DNA of 41,820 nt from positions 1-41,820 of the forward strand of contig JAJECA010000052.1 in the NCBI GenBank assembly GCA_022822265.1, written 5' to 3'. This stretch comes from Acidimicrobiia bacterium (lineage in GTDB: Bacteria; Actinomycetota; Acidimicrobiia; Acidimicrobiales; Bin134). Positions 41,052 to 41,820 of this stretch are shown here, piece by piece; positions within the stretch are counted from its first letter, which is position 1; each line of letters starts with the position of its first letter. Made by a program: the position numbers and the translations under genes. The notes beneath the pieces were generated by a model. It did no database searches, was not told the origin of the DNA, and saw only the letters and a program-made list of their open reading frames with translations.

Positions 41052-41820
41052 CTACCTCGTCATGAACGGCACGTACTCGGGAATCTCGCCAAGCAGATAG
41101 GCACCTAGCATTCGCGCTTGAACTTCGAGGACGCGGCGGTAGGTGATCTTGTACCCGTAGACTGGATGGGCCACTTCTTGATCAAGACGGCGTTCATAGG
41201 CCGCAATGAATGATCGGCGGCCTTGCTGAGTCATAGCAACGCCTTGAGCCCTTACTATGAATCCGTTCTCCTGAATCTCACCATTGTTGATTACGTTGAT
41301 CACGACTGAGTCGGCAATGAGGGGGCGGAACTCTTCAGCGAGGTCAAGAGCCAGCGCGGGGCGTCCAAATCTCGGCTTGTGAAAGACACCCAAATAGGGA
41401 TCAAACCCCACAGCCAGTGCGACAGCAGTTAGATCTTTTGTCAGCAAAGAGTACCCATAGGAAAGCAGACAATTTATGGGATCTCTAGGAGGTCTTCTAT
41501 TTCGCCCTTGAAAGTCAAATATTCCCAACAAGTCATCTTTCAACATCGCCGAAAACCGTGAGAAATAGAGCCGGGCAGCTGCACCTTCCACACCCAGCAG
41601 CGATTCAACAGTGTCTACCTCAGCAGTCTGATCAGCTGTCGCCTTCAACTGCTCCAAGATAGGCTTGACTTCGCTTCGTGAGTTCCGTCGCAGCAGTGTC
41701 CTTGAGTTCCTGATCTTCCCTTCGATCATCTTTTGGGCTATCGGCAAACCCGCCTGCGCCGCAATAGCAACTTGACGCCTCCGAAGGTCAACGTGCTTGG
41801 ACGGCAGCCCATGGGCGATG
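41052..41820 (-). CDS. cas1: Cas1 (N-terminal part beyond window)
   Basis: 255 residues visible; the frame is open to the right edge and the start lies outside. Catalytic residues: Glu in LLGVEGAAARLYFSRF, His and Asp in GVFHKPRFGRPALALDLAEEFRP (in parts), and the C-terminal PEYVPFMTR. This is the integrase of spacer acquisition. The missing N-terminus prevents telling whether it is fused to Cas4, as occurs in some subtypes with similar C-terminal sequence. Confidence 0.92.
   Translation of the reverse strand, partial: IAHGLPSKHVDLRRRQVAIAAQAGLPIAQKMIEGKIRNSRTLLRRNSRSEVKPILEQLKATADQTAEVDTVESLLGVEGAAARLYFSRFSAMLKDDLLGIFDFQGRNRRPPRDPINCLLSYGYSLLTKDLTAVALAVGFDPYLGVFHKPRFGRPALALDLAEEFRPLIADSVVINVINNGEIQENGFIVRAQGVAMTQQGRRSFIAAYERRLDQEVAHPVYGYKITYRRVLEVQARMLGAYLLGEIPEYVPFMTR

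Overview
The window is GC-rich, gene-dense DNA from an actinomycete-type bacterium. The evidence is an F420-type luciferase-like oxidoreductase, a PPOX-fold oxidoreductase, a DUF222/HNH endonuclease, leaderless-looking promoters (TAnnnT about 6 nt before the start codon) and many GTG/TTG starts. An uncultured Acidimicrobiia-like lineage is my best guess; this is inference from gene content, not from a marker gene. Most of the window is a large aromatic-degradation island. The right end is an adaptive CRISPR locus cut off by the window edge.

Layout. 1-2975: a zinc alcohol dehydrogenase (cut by the left edge), a conserved hypothetical protein and an F420-type oxidoreductase. 2959-4031: an antitoxin/PIN-toxin module bounded by a 17-bp direct repeat. 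4049-7884 (minus): thiolase, maleylacetate reductase and both CoA-transferase subunits, translationally coupled and divergent from an IclR regulator (7995-8750) across two palindromic operators. 8793-11373: a sulfatase divergent from a LysR regulator. 11437-14819: a branched-chain-type ABC importer in which two permeases and one ATPase are fused in a single 899-aa protein, plus LivF. 14804-18923 (minus): catB, catC, catA, a dienelactone hydrolase and a selenoprotein. 19170-27182 (plus): Rieske oxygenase, importer lipoprotein, second Rieske oxygenase, two tandem selenoproteins and a MetE-like protein. 27206-36968: flavin/acyl-CoA dehydrogenase-fold oxidoreductases, regulators, an MFS exporter, a crotonase, PII, a class II aldolase and a nitroreductase. 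36986-39196: a DEDD exonuclease and a DUF222/HNH protein. 39540-41820: a CRISPR array with cas2 and cas1.

Main discovery. Three paralogous two-domain AhpD/carboxymuconolactone-decarboxylase-like genes (14804-15796 minus; 23624-24826 and 24840-26087 plus) each carry one in-frame TGA at exactly the same place: the second cysteine of the AhpD redox motif CxxCxxxH. In all three the frame stays open after the TGA and continues with the family's H (+4), an R (+9) and a homologous C-terminal helical segment. Each TGA is followed, 19-24 nt later, by a hairpin whose small loop starts with C-G, as expected of a bacterial SECIS. Ordinary gene callers split each gene in two. I read them as a family of selenocysteine (CxxU) AhpD-like proteins embedded in an aromatic catabolic regulon.

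How the genes work together. The importer would take up an aromatic compound or acid; the sulfatase may free a phenol from a sulfate ester. The Rieske oxygenases would hydroxylate the ring to a catechol. CatA, CatB, a CatC/ClcF-like protein, dienelactone hydrolase and maleylacetate reductase then form the gene set of a modified ortho (halocatechol-type) pathway, and CoA-transferase plus thiolase finish to acetyl-CoA and succinyl-CoA. A repeated GGTATTGG element in front of the importer, catA, catB, the first Rieske gene and the lipoprotein gene, with a related inverted repeat before the LysR gene, suggests one LysR-controlled regulon that includes the selenoproteins.
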